From NCBI GenBank assembly GCA_030267565.1, contig BRXU01000005.1:5657501-5721500 (forward strand): DNA of 64,000 nucleotides, written 5' to 3'. Within the stretch, counting starts at the first letter, position 1; every line of letters starts with the position of its first letter. The notes below the pieces were generated by a model. The model ran no database searches. It saw nothing but the letters and a program-made list of their open reading frames with translations, and was not told the DNA's origin. Of this stretch, positions 11,041 to 22,424 are shown piece after piece. This DNA is from Pleodorina starrii (Eukaryota > Chlorophyta > Chlorophyceae > Chlamydomonadales > Volvocaceae). The position numbers were made by a program, and so were the translations under genes.

Positions 11041-14000
11041 GGATCTGGGCGGCCCCGGCGACGGCGCCGGCGACGGCGGCGAGGGGCTGGGCGGCCCCGG
11101 CGACGGCGGCGAGGGGCTGGGGGGCCCCGGCGACGGCGGCGAGGGGCTGGGCGGCCCTAGCGACGGCGGCGAGGGGCTGGGCGGCCCTAGCGACGGCGGC
11201 GAGGGGCTGGGCGGCCCCGGCGACGGCGGGGAGGGGCTGGGCGGCCCCGGCGGCGGCGGCGAGGGGCTGGGCCGCGCAGGCGACGGCGGCGAGGGGCTGG
11301 GCGGCCCCGGCGACGGCGGGGAGGGGCTGGGCCGCGCAGGCGATGGCGGGGAGGGGCTGGGCGGCCCCGGCGACGGCGGGGAGGGGCTGGGCCGCGCAGG
11401 CGATGGCGGGGAGGGGCTGGGCGGCCCCGGCGGCGGCGGCGAGGGGCTGGGCCGCGCAGGCGATGGCGGGGAGGGGCTGGGCCGCGCAGGCGATGGCGGG
11501 GAGGGGCTGGGCGGCCCCGGCGGCGGCGGCGAGGGGCTGGGCGGCCCCAGCGACGGCGGGGAGGGGCTGGGCGGCCCCGGCGGCGGCGGCGAGGGGTTGG
11601 GCCGCGCCGGCGACGGCGGGGAGGGGCTGGGCGGCCCCGGCGGCGGCGGCGAGGGGCTGGGGGGCCCCGGCGACGGCGGCAAGGGTCTGGGCGGCCCCGG
11701 CGACGGCGGGGAGGGGCTGGGCGGCCCCGGCGGCGGCGGCGAGGGGCTAGGCCGCGCAGGCGATGGCGGGGAGGGGCTGTGCGGCCCCGGCGACGGCGGC
11801 GAGGGGCTGGGGGGCCCCGGCGACGGCGGCGAGGGGCTGGGCGGCCCCGGCGACGGCGGCGAGGGGCTGGGCGGCCCCGGCGGCGGCGGGGAGGGGCTGG
11901 GCGGCCCTAGCGACGGCGGGGAGGGGCTGGGGGGCCCCGGCGGCGGCGGCGAGGGGCTGGGCGGCCCTAGCGACGGCGGCGAGGGGCTGGGCGGCCCTAG
12001 CGATGGCGGCGAGGGGCTGGGCGGCCCCGGCGACGGCGGGGAGGGGCTGGGCGGCCCCGGCGGCGGCGGCGAGGGGCTGGGCCGCGCAGGCGACGGCGGC
12101 GAGGGGCTGGGCGGCCCCGGCGACGGCGGCGAGGGGCTGGGCATAGCAGACGACGGCGGCGAGGGGCTGGGCGGCGCCGGCGACGGCGGCGAGGGGCTGG
12201 GCGGCCCCGGCGACGGCGGGGAGGGGCTGGGCCGCGCAGGCGATGGCGGGGAGGGGCTGGGCGGCCCCGGCGGCGGCGGCGAGGGGCTGGGCCGCGCAGG
12301 CGATGGCGGGGAGGGGCTGGGCCGCGCAGGCGAGGGCGGGGAGGGGCTGGGCGGCCCCGGCGGCGGCGGCGAGGGGCTGGGCGGCCCCAGCGACGGCGGG
12401 GAGGGGCTGGGCGGCCCCGGCGGCGGCGGCGAGGGGCTGGGGGGCCCCGGCGACGGCGGCGAGGGGCTGTGCGGCCCCGGCGACGGCGGCGAGGGGCTGG
12501 GGGGCCCCGGCGACGGCGGCGAGGGGCTGGGCGGCCCCGGCGACGGCGGCGAGGGGCTGGGCGGCCCCGGCGGCGGCGGGGAGGGGCTGGGCGGCCCCGG
12601 CGGCGGCGGCGAGGGGCTGGGCGGCCCCGGCGACGGCGGCGAGGGGCTGGACGGCCCCGGCGACGGCGGGGAGGGGCTGGGCGCCCGCGGCGGCGGCGGC
12701 GAGGGGCTGGGCATAGCAGACGACGGCGGCGAGGGGCTGGGGGGCCCCGGCGACGGCGGCGAGGGACTGGGCGGCCCCAGCGACGGCGGTGAGGGGCTGG
12801 GCCTAGCAGACGACGGCGGCGAGGGGCTGGGCGGCCCCGGCGGCGGCGGCGAGGGGCTGGGGGGCCCCGGCGACGGCGGCAAGGGTCTGGGCGGCCCCGG
12901 CGACGGCGGGGAGGGGCTGGGCGGCCCCGGCGGCGGCGGCGAGGGGCTAGGCCGCGCAGGCGATGGCGGGGAGGGGCTGTGCGGCCCCGGCGACGGCGGC
13001 GAGGGGCTGGGGGGCCCCGGCGACGGCGGCGAGGGGCTGGGCGGCCCCGGCGACGGCGGCGAGGGGCTGGGCGGCCCCGGCGGCGGCGGGGAGGGGCTGG
13101 GCGGCCCTAGCGACGGCGGGGAGGGGCTGGGGGGCCCCGGCGGCGGCGGCGAGGGGCTGGGCGGCCCTAGCGACGGCGGCGAGGGGCTGGGCGGCCCTAG
13201 CGATGGCGGCGAGGGGCTGGGCGGCCCCGGCGACGGCGGGGAGGGGCTGGGCGGCCCCGGCGGCGGCGGCGAGGGGCTGGGCCGCGCAGGCGACGGCGGC
13301 GAGGGGCTGGGCGGCCCCGGCGACGGCGGCGAGGGGCTGGGCCTAGCAGACGACGGCGGCGAGGGGCTGGGCGGCGCCGGCGACGGCGGCGAGGGGCTGG
13401 GCGGCCCCGGCGACGGCGGGGAGGGGCTGGGCCGCGCAGGCGATGGCGGGGAGGGGCTGGGCGGCCCCGGCGGCGGCGGCGAGGGGCTGGGCCGCGCAGG
13501 CGATGGCGGGGAGGGGCTGGGCCGCGCAGGCGATGGCGGGGAGGGGCTGGGCGGCCCCGGCGGCGGCGGCGAGGGGCTGGGCGGCCCCGGCGACGGCGGG
13601 GAGGGGCTGGGCGGCCCCGGCGGCGGCGGCGAGGGGCTGGGGGGCCCCGGCGACGGCGGCGAGGGGCTGTGCGGCCCCGGCGACGGCGGCGAGGGGCTGG
13701 GGGGCCCCGGCGGCGGCGGCGAGGGGCTGGGCGGCCCCGGCGACGGCGGCGAGGGGCTGGACGGCCCCGGCGACGGCGGGGAGGGGCTGGGCGCCCGCGG
13801 CGGCGGCGGCGAGGGGCTGGGCCTAGCAGACGACGGCGGCGAGGGGCTGGGGGGCCCCGGCGACGGCGGCGAGGGAATGGGCGGCCCCAGCGACGGCGGT
13901 GAGGGGCTGGGCCTAGCAGACGACGGCGGCGAGGGGCTGGGCGGCCCCGGCGACGGCGGCGAGGGGCTGGGCGGCCCCGGCGACGGCCGCGAGGGGCTGG

Positions 14001-14110
14001 GCGGACCCGGCGACGGCGGCGAGGGGCTGGGCGGCCCCGGCGACGGCGGGGAGGGGCTGGGCGCCCGCGGCGGCGGCGGCGAGGGGCTGGGCGGCCCCAG
14101 CGACGGCGTC
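11041..14110 (+). repeat. Left 30-bp tandem array with 1200-bp higher-order repeat
   Basis: About 100 head-to-tail copies of a 30-bp GC-rich unit (core GGCGAGGGGCTGGGCGGCCC). Variants at a few fixed positions give GGPGD, GRAGD, GGPSD, GLADD and similar versions. The block from 11641 recurs from 12841 with an offset of exactly 1200 bp (40 units) and only a few substitutions over about 840 bp. On the minus strand the unit reads [10 protein letters not shown], like the rod of volvocine hydroxyproline-rich glycoproteins. All frames are open because the unit has no stop codon in any of them. Confidence 0.93.
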
Positions 14111-16862
14111 GTGGCTGTTGGCGGCGCCGGCAGCGCTGGTGCTGAGGCGGTATGGTCAATACAGTCAAACCAGGGCTGTCGGGTGATTGGGAGCCATCAG
14201 CGGGGAGGGACGGGTAGACATTAGAGCACGGGCGCCTAATGCGTGACTCATACCCGGGGCGCTCGGCGGTACTCCCCCGGGAGTATGCAGGTTCAATTCC
14301 TGCCGTCCTGTTGCTATCGTTATCCCCAGATACGGCGGCGTGCCTGCGGGCGGCGGCGCACCCTACGGCGGGTACCCCGGCAGCGGCTGGAACCCCAGCG
14401 CTTGGAGCCACAGCATCGAGGAAGGCGGCAGGGGCCGTCGCAGGGCGGGGGGCCGCACGCACGAGGGCCCCCAGGCCGCGGCCCCGCGTGCAGTCGGGCC
14501 GCAGCTGTCGGACCTGCGGAGGTGGAGGTGCTGTTGTGCCGCGCTCTCCAGTCTGCCTTGGGGCGTGGCGGGGGTTGCAAGCGCCGCCCCACGTGCTGTG
14601 GTGCTGCCCCGCCCCGCCCCTCCCCACGTGCTGCACCCGCGGCGGTGGCGGCGCGAGTCGGCGCCCGCTGCCCCCCGCCGGTGTGCTGCCCCTGTGGTGC
14701 CCTTCCAGCCTGCCGTCCGGCCGGAACCCCAACCGGGCGGCTGCGGCACCGCACTGGTGCCATGTGCCGGGGTCGGGGTTGGGGCGGCCCAGCGGGTATG
14801 GGTTGGGAACCGGCCGCGCGGCCCAGGAGCAGGCACTGGGTGCAGGTGCAATGGCAATTGCTCCGCCGTTTGGTTGTTGCCCCTCGGCGGGGCGGGGCAA
14901 GGGCGGGGCAGCGCGCGGCGCTCGTCTGAACTTGGGTGGCGAGTTATGCGCCCGGTGAGTGGGAGATTAGTCAGGACAGGACAGGAGCAATAAGCGCCGA
15001 CCGGCCGTCAGCGGCATGGGCGTCTGGGGCGCATGCCTGAGCCCCGCAGCCAGGGTCGGTCCGCTCCTCAGCTGGCGGTTGCGCCGTCGCGGTGGTGTGG
15101 GGTACCGCCACGGAGGACACCGGAAAGGGTGCCACCTTTCCGCGTCGCTTCGTTGACGTCCGGACCCTGGTCAGAGGCCAACGTGTTGGGAGAGGTGCGT
15201 GAGGCTTTCCGGCAGCGGCAGCGACCGGACGCGCCAGCCGACATGGGCACATTAGTGGAGCGCATTAAGGCGTACCCTGGCAGGGGCCGGTCGGAGCAGC
15301 GGATTTGCCTGCAGTACGCCACGAGTGGGTCCTGCACCCGGGGGCCCCGAGGGTGCAAGTTTGCCCACCCCGTGCCGGGGCTGCTGGGGCACATGCTGGC
15401 GGGCCTGCCACCGGATTGAGCCGAGGGCGGTTGGACGCATGTGGTACCCGGGATGTAGATCAGCCACCGTTGGACGCGGCATAGGACCCGGACCCAGCAG
15501 TTGACGGCGTGTGGGGCGCGGAAGGAGACATTACGGATTTGCCGATAGACCCGCTACTCCCAGTACGCCCACGCCAGTTGAACCGCCCTGTAATAAACCC
15601 GGCTCCCGGCCCCGCGGACACACGGGGGTGGAGAAGGGATGCGCCCCCGAGGAGGCGGTGACACGTTACAACACGACACGAGGGTCACTCAGCTGCCGGT
15701 ACCCCCATAACTCCAGTCAGCCGCCGCACGCATTGCCTTGCGGCAGCGGGCTAGGTGACGGAGCTATAGTTCGCACTAAGCGGCACCTCGCCAACTCGCC
15801 TCACTCTCGCTACACCCGCTCCCTAAAGCCTCCCTCGCCTACAAAAGGCAGCCCGCGGCGGTCTCTGCACCGGTCTCCTCACGTACCCAGAGAAGCCCAC
15901 CCCTCCTTCCCTCCTCTCACGCCGCACTCCTGAAAGGCCCGCTACCATCCCCTCCCTCGAACGGGAACTGCCCTGAAGCCCCTTCTTCCCCTCACTCCGC
16001 GTCCCCTCCCTCCCCCTCCATACCCATCCCTGCGGGCTGCACACACCGGAAGTGGCCGTTGACCACCGCCAGGATGGGGTGGTCAGGCCCTACCCCCTCC
16101 CATCCCCGCCTCGGCACGTCTAGCTCCGCAAACCCCCGCACACGCTGCCAACAATCTAGCGCCGCACGCGCGTTCGTGTGCCGCCGGTGTGCGTGGCGGG
16201 CCGGTGGGAGGCGGAGTGTTGGAGGCGGCTTGCAAAGTGGGTTGCTTGCGCGGCGTGGATGTGGATTGGGGGTCGGCACCGGGAGGGGGATAGGGCGGGC
16301 CAGGGGCTCCCACCTTCCGCTCCCACCTCCCACCCCGCGCCGCTGCAGGCCTCCTGCCGTACTACACTTCGGAAGCTTGAAAATTTAGACATGCACATCC
16401 TTGTTGAGGGTGTTGACAAACACCGGACCGGCTGCCGAAGCTCAACCCACCTCGCCCTGCCCGGCTACGGTGCAGGGCTTTGAAATGACATCGCGCCCGG
16501 CCTAGTACCTTGCCCAGCTGCTAAACGTGCCCCCGATGCGGCACCCAGCTCCTGCGGAAGTGGGGAAGGGGCGCGCTACTTGACGAACGTGCACCAGCAC
16601 GTGCTCGCTGCACATCCCTGAACCTTGCAATCCGGGGGCGCATCCGTGCTATCGACGCTGTACGGCAGTGGGAACAGGGGATGCTATTGGACGCTAGGGC
16701 ACGACAGCGCTGCACAACTAAAGCTCGCACACCTGGGGCAACGGACCGCCGCTACCCGGTTTGCGATGGGGGGATCCAAAAACCCCCCTGCGCGCCCTGC
16801 CCGACTACCCTTCCACGATTGCTTAGGTATCTACGCACCGCTGCCCAGTCTGCGGTGCGAGG
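14111..16862. other. Transposon core between the arrays
   Basis: Non-repetitive 2.7 kb. The plus strand has long overlapping open frames at 14239-14993 that look compositional. At 14290-14306 a GCAGG-TTCAATT-CCTGC hairpin resembles a tRNA T-arm. From 15033 an open frame leads to the CCCH-finger ORF listed separately. Nothing else was recognised between 15420 and 16862. Confidence 0.5.
15243..15419 (+). CDS. Small CCCH zinc-finger ORF inside the transposon
   Basis: ATG at 15243 to TGA at 15419 gives 58 residues; the frame is open back to about 14994, so the protein may be longer or be a terminal exon. It contains ICLQYATSGSC, then GCKFAHP, giving the spacing C-x8-C-x6-C-x3-H of a CCCH finger. 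Such fingers bind RNA and are also found in proteins of algal mobile elements. Its position in the core makes it either the element's own accessory gene or a captured host fragment. No catalytic domain accompanies it. Confidence 0.5.
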   Translation: MGTLVERIKAYPGRGRSEQRICLQYATSGSCTRGPRGCKFAHPVPGLLGHMLAGLPPD

Positions 16863-18530
16863 TGGCCCTAGAGCCCCTCGCCGCCGCCGCCGGGGCCGCC
16901 CAGCCCCTCCCCGCCGACGCCGGGGCCGCCCAGCCCCTCGCCGCCGTCGTCTGCTAGGCCCAGACCCTCGCCGCCGTCGCCGGGGCCGCCCAGCCCCTCC
17001 CCGCCGTCGCCGGGGCCGCCCAGCCCCTCCCCGCCGTCGCCGGGGCCGCCCAGCCCCTCGCCGCCGTCGCCGGGGCCGCCCAGCCCCTCGCGGCCGTCGC
17101 CGGGGCCGCCCAGCCCCTCGCCGCCGTCGTCTGCTAGGCCCAGCCCCTCGCCGCCGTCGCTGGGGCCGCCCAGCCCCTCCCCGCCGCCGCCGGGGCCGCC
17201 CAGCCCCTCGCCGCCGTCGCCGGGGCCGCCCAGCCCCTCGCCGCCGTCGCCGGGGCCCCCCAGCCCCTCGCCGCCGTCGCCGGGGCCGCACAGCCCCTCC
17301 CCGCCATCGCCTGCGCGGCCCAGCCCCTCGCCGCCGCCGCCGGGGCCGCCCAGCCCCTCCCCGCCGTCGCCGGGGCCGCCCAGACCCTCGCCGCCGTCGC
17401 CGGGGCCCCCCAGCCCCTCGCCGCCGCCGCCGGGGCCGCCCAGCCCCTCCCCGCCGTCGCCGGCGCGGCCCAACCCCTCGCCGCCGCCGCCGGGGCCCCC
17501 CAGCCCCTCGCCGCCGCCGCCGGGGCCGCCCAGCCCCTCCCCGCCGTCGCCGGGGCGGCCCAACCCCTCGCCGCCGCCGCCGGGGCCGCCCAGCCCCTCC
17601 CCGCCGTCGCTGGGGCCGCCCAGCCCCTCGCCGCCGCCGCCGGGGCCGCCCAGCCCCTCCCCGCCGTCGCTGGGGCCGCCCAGCCCCTCGCCGCCGCCGC
17701 CGGGGCCGCCCAGCCCCTCCCCGCAATCGCCTGCGCGGCCCAGCCCCTCCCCGCCCTCGCCTGCGCGGCCCAGCTCCTCGCCGCCGCCGCCGGGTCGCCC
17801 AGTACCTCTCCGCCATCGCCTGCGCGGCCCAGCCCCTCCCCGCCGTCGCCGGGGCCGCCCAGCCCCTCGCCGCCGTCGCCGGCGCCGCCCAGCCCCTCGC
17901 CGCCGTCGTCTGCTAGGCCCAGCCCCTCCCCGCCGCCGCCGGGGCCGCCCAGCCCCTCGCCGCCGTCGCCTGCACGGCCCAGCCCCTCCCCGCCGTTGCC
18001 TGCGCGGCCCAGCCCCTCCCCGCCGTCGCCGGGGCCGCCCAGCCCCTCGCCGCCGTCGCCGGCGCCGCCCAGCCCCTCGCCGCCGTCGCCGGCGCCGCCC
18101 AGCCCCTCGCCGCCGTCGCCGGGGCCGCCCAGCCCCTCGCGGCCGTCGCCGGGGCCGCCCAGCCCCTCGCCGCCGTCGTCTGCTAGGCCCAGACCCTCGC
18201 CGCCGTCGCCGCGGGCGCCCAGCCCCTCCCCGCCGTCGCCGGGGCCGCCCAGCCCCTCGCCGCCGTCGTCTGCTAGGCCCAGACCCTCGCCGCCGTCGCC
18301 TGCGCGGCCCAGCCCCTCGCCGCCGTCGCCTGCACGGCCCAGCCCCTCCCCGCCGTTGCCTGCGCGGCCCAGACCCTCGCCGCCGTCGCCGGGGCCGCCC
18401 AGACCCTCGCCGCCGTCGCCGGGGCCCCCCAGCCCCTCGCCGCCGCCGCCGGGGCCGCCCAGCCCCTCCCCGCCGTCGCTAGGGCCGCCCAGCCCCTCCC
18501 CGCCGCCGCCGGGGCCGATTGATCTAAATA
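16863..18530 (-). repeat. Right 30-bp tandem array, inverted
   Basis: About 55 copies of the same 30-bp unit as 11041-14110 but in the opposite orientation, with the same variant series (including the rarer GLADD, GGPSD and LCGPGD versions). It is therefore an inverted relative of the left array. On the plus strand it reads [11 protein letters not shown] repeats. Confidence 0.92.
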
Positions 18531-18616
18531 TGTATAGCTTTAAACGGGGGCCGCCGCCGGGGCCGCCCCCGCCGCCGCCGGGGCCGATTGATCTAAATAT
18601 GTATAGCTTTAAACGG
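18513..18616 (+). repeat. Partial duplication of the inner terminal-repeat edge
   Basis: The sequence CGATTGATCTAAATATGTAT and following TAGCTTTAAACGG occurs at about 18515-18547 and again at about 18585-18617, separated by array-type GC sequence. The end of the array and the terminal repeat have been duplicated together. Confidence 0.8.
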
Positions 18617-18965
18617 ATAAGCAACAGACGCGGCCCGGCAAGAAGCTTTTGCGGACCGCTTGTGCATGACCGACGCTAGTTTGGCGAGTTCAAGTTTTTC
18701 ACGGGAGCTTGGCTGCAATCAACATCGGTATCCAGGGCGGCTTCATATATGGGCGGGGTGTCGCGGTCTCGCGGACGGTGTGCGACCTGGACCAAGATGT
18801 GTGCCCGCTTTTGATTTTGGAGTTGAACATTTGATTTCCCTGCTAAAGCCCTGTATAATGGTACAAACAAAATTGAAAGCGAGCGAGTTGGGGCGAAGAT
18901 TCTGCTCGAGTCGGTTGCCCGTCAGCGGGCCCTATGCCCAACATGCGCGGCCTTTAGGCAGGTCC
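18599..18965 (-). repeat. Right terminal inverted repeat, 367 bp
   Basis: Inverted partner of 10517-10883, followed at once by the second CTCCAGATG target copy (18966-18974). Confidence 0.92.
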
Positions 18966-18974
18966 CTCCAGATG

Positions 18975-20436
18975 TACAGCTCACAACTAACGCCCTTGAC
19001 GAAATGAGCCTGCGAGCGGCTTTGCCGTTTCCCCAGCCTTCTTGCCAGCAAAAGCATTTCCTCACATTCATGACCACATTCATGACCAAATGACCGTATG
19101 TTCTTCGTTTCTCGCTCCTGTGGCTGCGCCAGGGCTGGCCAGGGCTTCAATACAACGACACGAAACGACCAACCAACGATGTTGGGGCCAACCGCCGTGT
19201 CCTGGCATACAGTGCCGTCCGGGGAGGCGTGTAGGCGCTACCGAGCTGTTCGAGTTCCGCTGCGGCAAACTCACCCGCCCGCCATCGTACCTCTACCAAC
19301 AATGAACCGTCCAGTGCCTTCCCCCGGCTTTAGGAATGCCCCGCTCTTACGCGGAGCCTGTACCTTGCAAACTTGAAACGCTGTCCTTTTGTGTCCACTG
19401 TAAAACGGTACATTTGACTGTCCACTAGCGGCTTTAACCCTTCATGAAGTCCCTTCGGAGGGCCTTTGTAACAACAACGACAACAGCTGCATCCCCACCC
19501 GCCGCTCCAGCGCCACGAACCGATATGTTGCATCGCATCGAGGCGCATTTGCGGGCTGTTGCTGCTTATTCTTTATTAGTGCGTTTCTGTAGTAGTAGTT
19601 GTTGGGTCAACAGACGTCGGAGCTTTCCCGGCGGCTGCGTGCGATCTGCGACGGGAGCCTCACCCCGTATGTGAGGAGGGATAGGTAGTAGCTGACAGGC
19701 GTCTCGCCTCCCGCGCCTTTCCAAACTCGTTTAACAAGCCATTGGGCACGTAAGCGCGCCCCGTTAACCGGCCCCGTTAAATGGCCATCCTGATAAAACT
19801 ACAGTGACGGCTGCAACTTTGCTGTTGGCCAAACAATACAGGAATGCCGAGGCATTAAGCGGGGTTCCCAGCACAACACAACACGACGCACTTACATTTC
19901 ACAGGGCAAAGAGCCGACGGCGTGGCGGTGCGGAATCCGCCGTCGCCGTTAGGTATCCCCCTCCCCCCAAGCAACTGATAAGGGCCGACACCCTAGCAGC
20001 TAGCACGCGCGCGATACACGGCGGTACTCCCCGCAGCGTCACAAGCTCCGAAAGACGCCGGCACGTGCCGACACCAACCTGGTGTCTCACCGCTCGTACA
20101 TTGTACGACAACACCTGCCCGTATGACGATGCGTCGGCCCCCCCCCGCCGCCGCCGTCGAGAGTCCGTCACACGCACACACACACACACACACACATGGT
20201 GATACGGTAGCTTGACACGCCTTGATGGTTATTGATACCGAGGCTTTGACATAGGTCCCCCGCCCCCCGCTGCCAAACGCGCGACCCTCCCAACACAACA
20301 TGGAAACGTGTGCTCCCCCGCGCACGGAGGATTCCGCGCCGCGCGTCTTGAGCCCGACCCACATCCCAATGCCGTACATGAATGTGAATGTACGACACGT
20401 ACATAACACGGGTCAAGTACGGCACATGCCCGGCGT
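18975..20436. other. No gene recognised
   Basis: Mixed-composition sequence with a short CA repeat at 20175-20196. Open frames are short and without motifs. Confidence 0.4.
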
Positions 20437-21918
20437 TCAGAGCTCGTTCTCGTCCTCAAGCAGGTGCGCCTCCGGCGCGTCCCTGTACGGCACCTCACGG
20501 AACTTGTCATTCACGAAGTCCGGCGGGGTGTCCTCGGCGCGCTTGCGGCCGGGAGACTTGCGACCAGAGACGCCTGAGGGGATGAGGGGGAGCGTGAGTG
20601 CGAGACCAAGAGGTTGGGGGCGGTGCCGGGGTGAGCCGTGAAGCACGGCAGGGTGCTGAGCGGCAGCGGCTTATGCACACGAAGGGGTGCAGCTGGGCGT
20701 GGCACGTGACCACAGCGGCTGGGGCGGGGCAAACGGTGGCGGCGCAGGGCTGCAGGAGTCAGTAATCCCGAATCCGTATTTAGGGCGTGGAAGGGCTCTG
20801 GTCGTGTGGCGCTGTGATGTGACTAGCACATGCCAGATGCCAGTCAGTACCGCGGGGGAAATGACCCACGGGTCATGCCGCCGCCTTTAAAGGGTGCGGT
20901 GGCGCTTTCTTCCTACCGGTACAGCCCCCCAACCTCGCTCAGGACCCACCGGCGGCCATCTCCTCGACGCTGTTTCCCGGGACCGCCTGTCGCAGTGCCG
21001 CCTGCCGCGCATTGCGTCCCTCATCGTTGGCAAGCTCGCGCTGCAGGAGCTCCTCCGGGTTGCGGTGCAGGTCCTGAAGACGTGGGGGGAGGAGGTGAGA
21101 GAGTTGAGGAGGTGGGCGAAGGAGGTGAGCGAAGGAGGTGAGCGAGGGAGGTGGGTGAGAGATGGAGGTGGGTGAGAGATGGAGGTGGGTGAGAGAAGGA
21201 GGCGGGTGGAGGAACGGTGGCTGGTCTCGGATGTCGATCGCGGGATGGTGGTGGTAGTGGTGGCAGGGTTGCAAGCTCCGCAGCAGGACCACGCCGGGGC
21301 ATGGCTTGCCGCGACTTGGCGCGGCAGGTGGTGGTGGTGATGGTGGTGGTGCTGGCGAGCAGCCGAATCCCGCTTGCGAGCTTCCCCACTTGCACCGTTG
21401 CGAACACACATTCATTCAGATTCCCGAGGCCATTCAAAGATAGGGAAAGGTAAGGTGGTAAAGGTAAGGATATTACGACCTTACGGTAGGTTAGGGAGTT
21501 GCTCCCAAGGGCGCATCTCCCCGACCCGACCCGCGCCGCCCCACAGACCGACCCGTGGGTCGCTCGTGGGTCGCTCACACTCACCTCCCGCATGTGGCGG
21601 TCGTCCTCAGCCGTCATGGGCACCACGCGCTGCGGCACATCGATGCCCTCCTCCTGGAAAACCGCGAAGCCGGGGCAGGACACATACATGTGTGTTGAGG
21701 TTGTTTCAAGAAGAGTTCGGCCCAACGGCCAACGGTCAACGGTCAACGGTCAACGGCCAACGGCCGTGAGACATTGTATGACCTTTATACACGATGGTGC
21801 ACAGCCCGTCGGGGTTCACCACGTTACCCCGGAGCGGAATGGAATGCTGGCGCATGATGCCGTGTGGGTCTGCCGGTCGTTTGGCAGTCACCAAGAGGCG
21901 CGGCGGGGGCCGGTCCAT
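20437..21918 (-). CDS. Unrecognised 151-aa protein, four exons
   Basis: Exons 21918-21793, 21653-21585, 21073-20950 and 20573-20437 join in phase from ATG to TGA (456 bp). Borders: a GTGTAT donor after exon 1, then CAG acceptors and GTGAGT and GTGGGT donors. The protein begins MDRPPPRLLVTAKRPADPHG, contains GIDVPQRVVPMTAEDD, a charged, probably helical stretch (NPEELLQRELANDEGRNARQ), a basic SGRKSPGRKR patch and an acidic end HLLEDENEL. It has no signal peptide or membrane segment. I do not recognise the family. The start is uncertain because coding-like exons lie upstream (22425-22806) and could belong to the same gene. Coding status is supported by phase closure and third-position GC bias rather than homology. 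Confidence 0.62.
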
Positions 21919-22424
21919 TTGCCCGGCGACGCGGCGGCAGGCACGGGCAGCAGCGGTTATATGCACCTCACACGTTCACAGCGTTCACACTTCACAGCGT
22001 TCAGGGCACCACACAGAATGTATACCGGCGAGCACGTGCGCAACTGCAGGGCGGCCCGGGGGGACCCGCGGGCCGCTCGGCACCCACGTCCACCCGCGGC
22101 CAAGCCGCGTCCAAGCGTCGTGGCCCACACACGTGTTCGACATGCCCGCGATGCGTTTCTGGACGCGCGCGCGGGAGTAGAGTGCGTGAGCGCGCAATTC
22201 AATCGAATCGATGCTAGTGTGCCACAAAAGGTATTCGCTTCCCGTCGCCGAAACCCGCGCGCACATCAGCACCGCATCACGTACCGGGCGTACCGCAGCG
22301 ACCCTTTTCGCCGCGGAACGATAACCGCCCGTCTCGTTTGATTCCGCTCGCTCGCCCGCACCAACGTTCTCCAATTCCGCTCGCTCGCTCGTTCGCTCGC
22401 GTGGTGTGTGGTGCCCTACCCCAC

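Larger units (their letters stand above)
10517..18965. mobile_element. 8.4-kb terminal-inverted-repeat DNA transposon (MULE-like)
   Basis: The element starts GGACCTGCC and ends GGCAGGTCC. Its first and last 367 bp are inverted copies of each other with about three substitutions, and a 9-bp direct repeat flanks it. Long terminal repeats with a 9-bp duplication are typical of Mutator-like elements, which is the basis for the provisional class. Inside each terminus lies an array of 30-bp units, about 100 copies on the left (11041-14110) and about 55 on the right in inverted orientation (16863-18530), around a 2.7-kb core. No transposase with a DDE pattern could be recognised in the core, so this copy is probably non-autonomous. 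Near-identity of the termini indicates a recent insertion. Structure is seen directly; superfamily is inference. Confidence 0.85.

Noticed and set aside
11041..14110. CRISPR array because of regular 30-bp repeats
   Set aside because: There are no spacers, the repeats are contiguous, and the surrounding genes are eukaryotic.
10904..14224. 1106-codon open frame over the left array as a real Gly-rich protein
   Set aside because: The 30-bp unit lacks stops in every frame, the frame begins with TTG rather than ATG, and equally long frames exist on the other strand.
16681..17916. Arg-rich 411-codon frame over the right array
   Set aside because: Same cause: frame-independent openness of the repeat. 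Composition is implausible for a protein.
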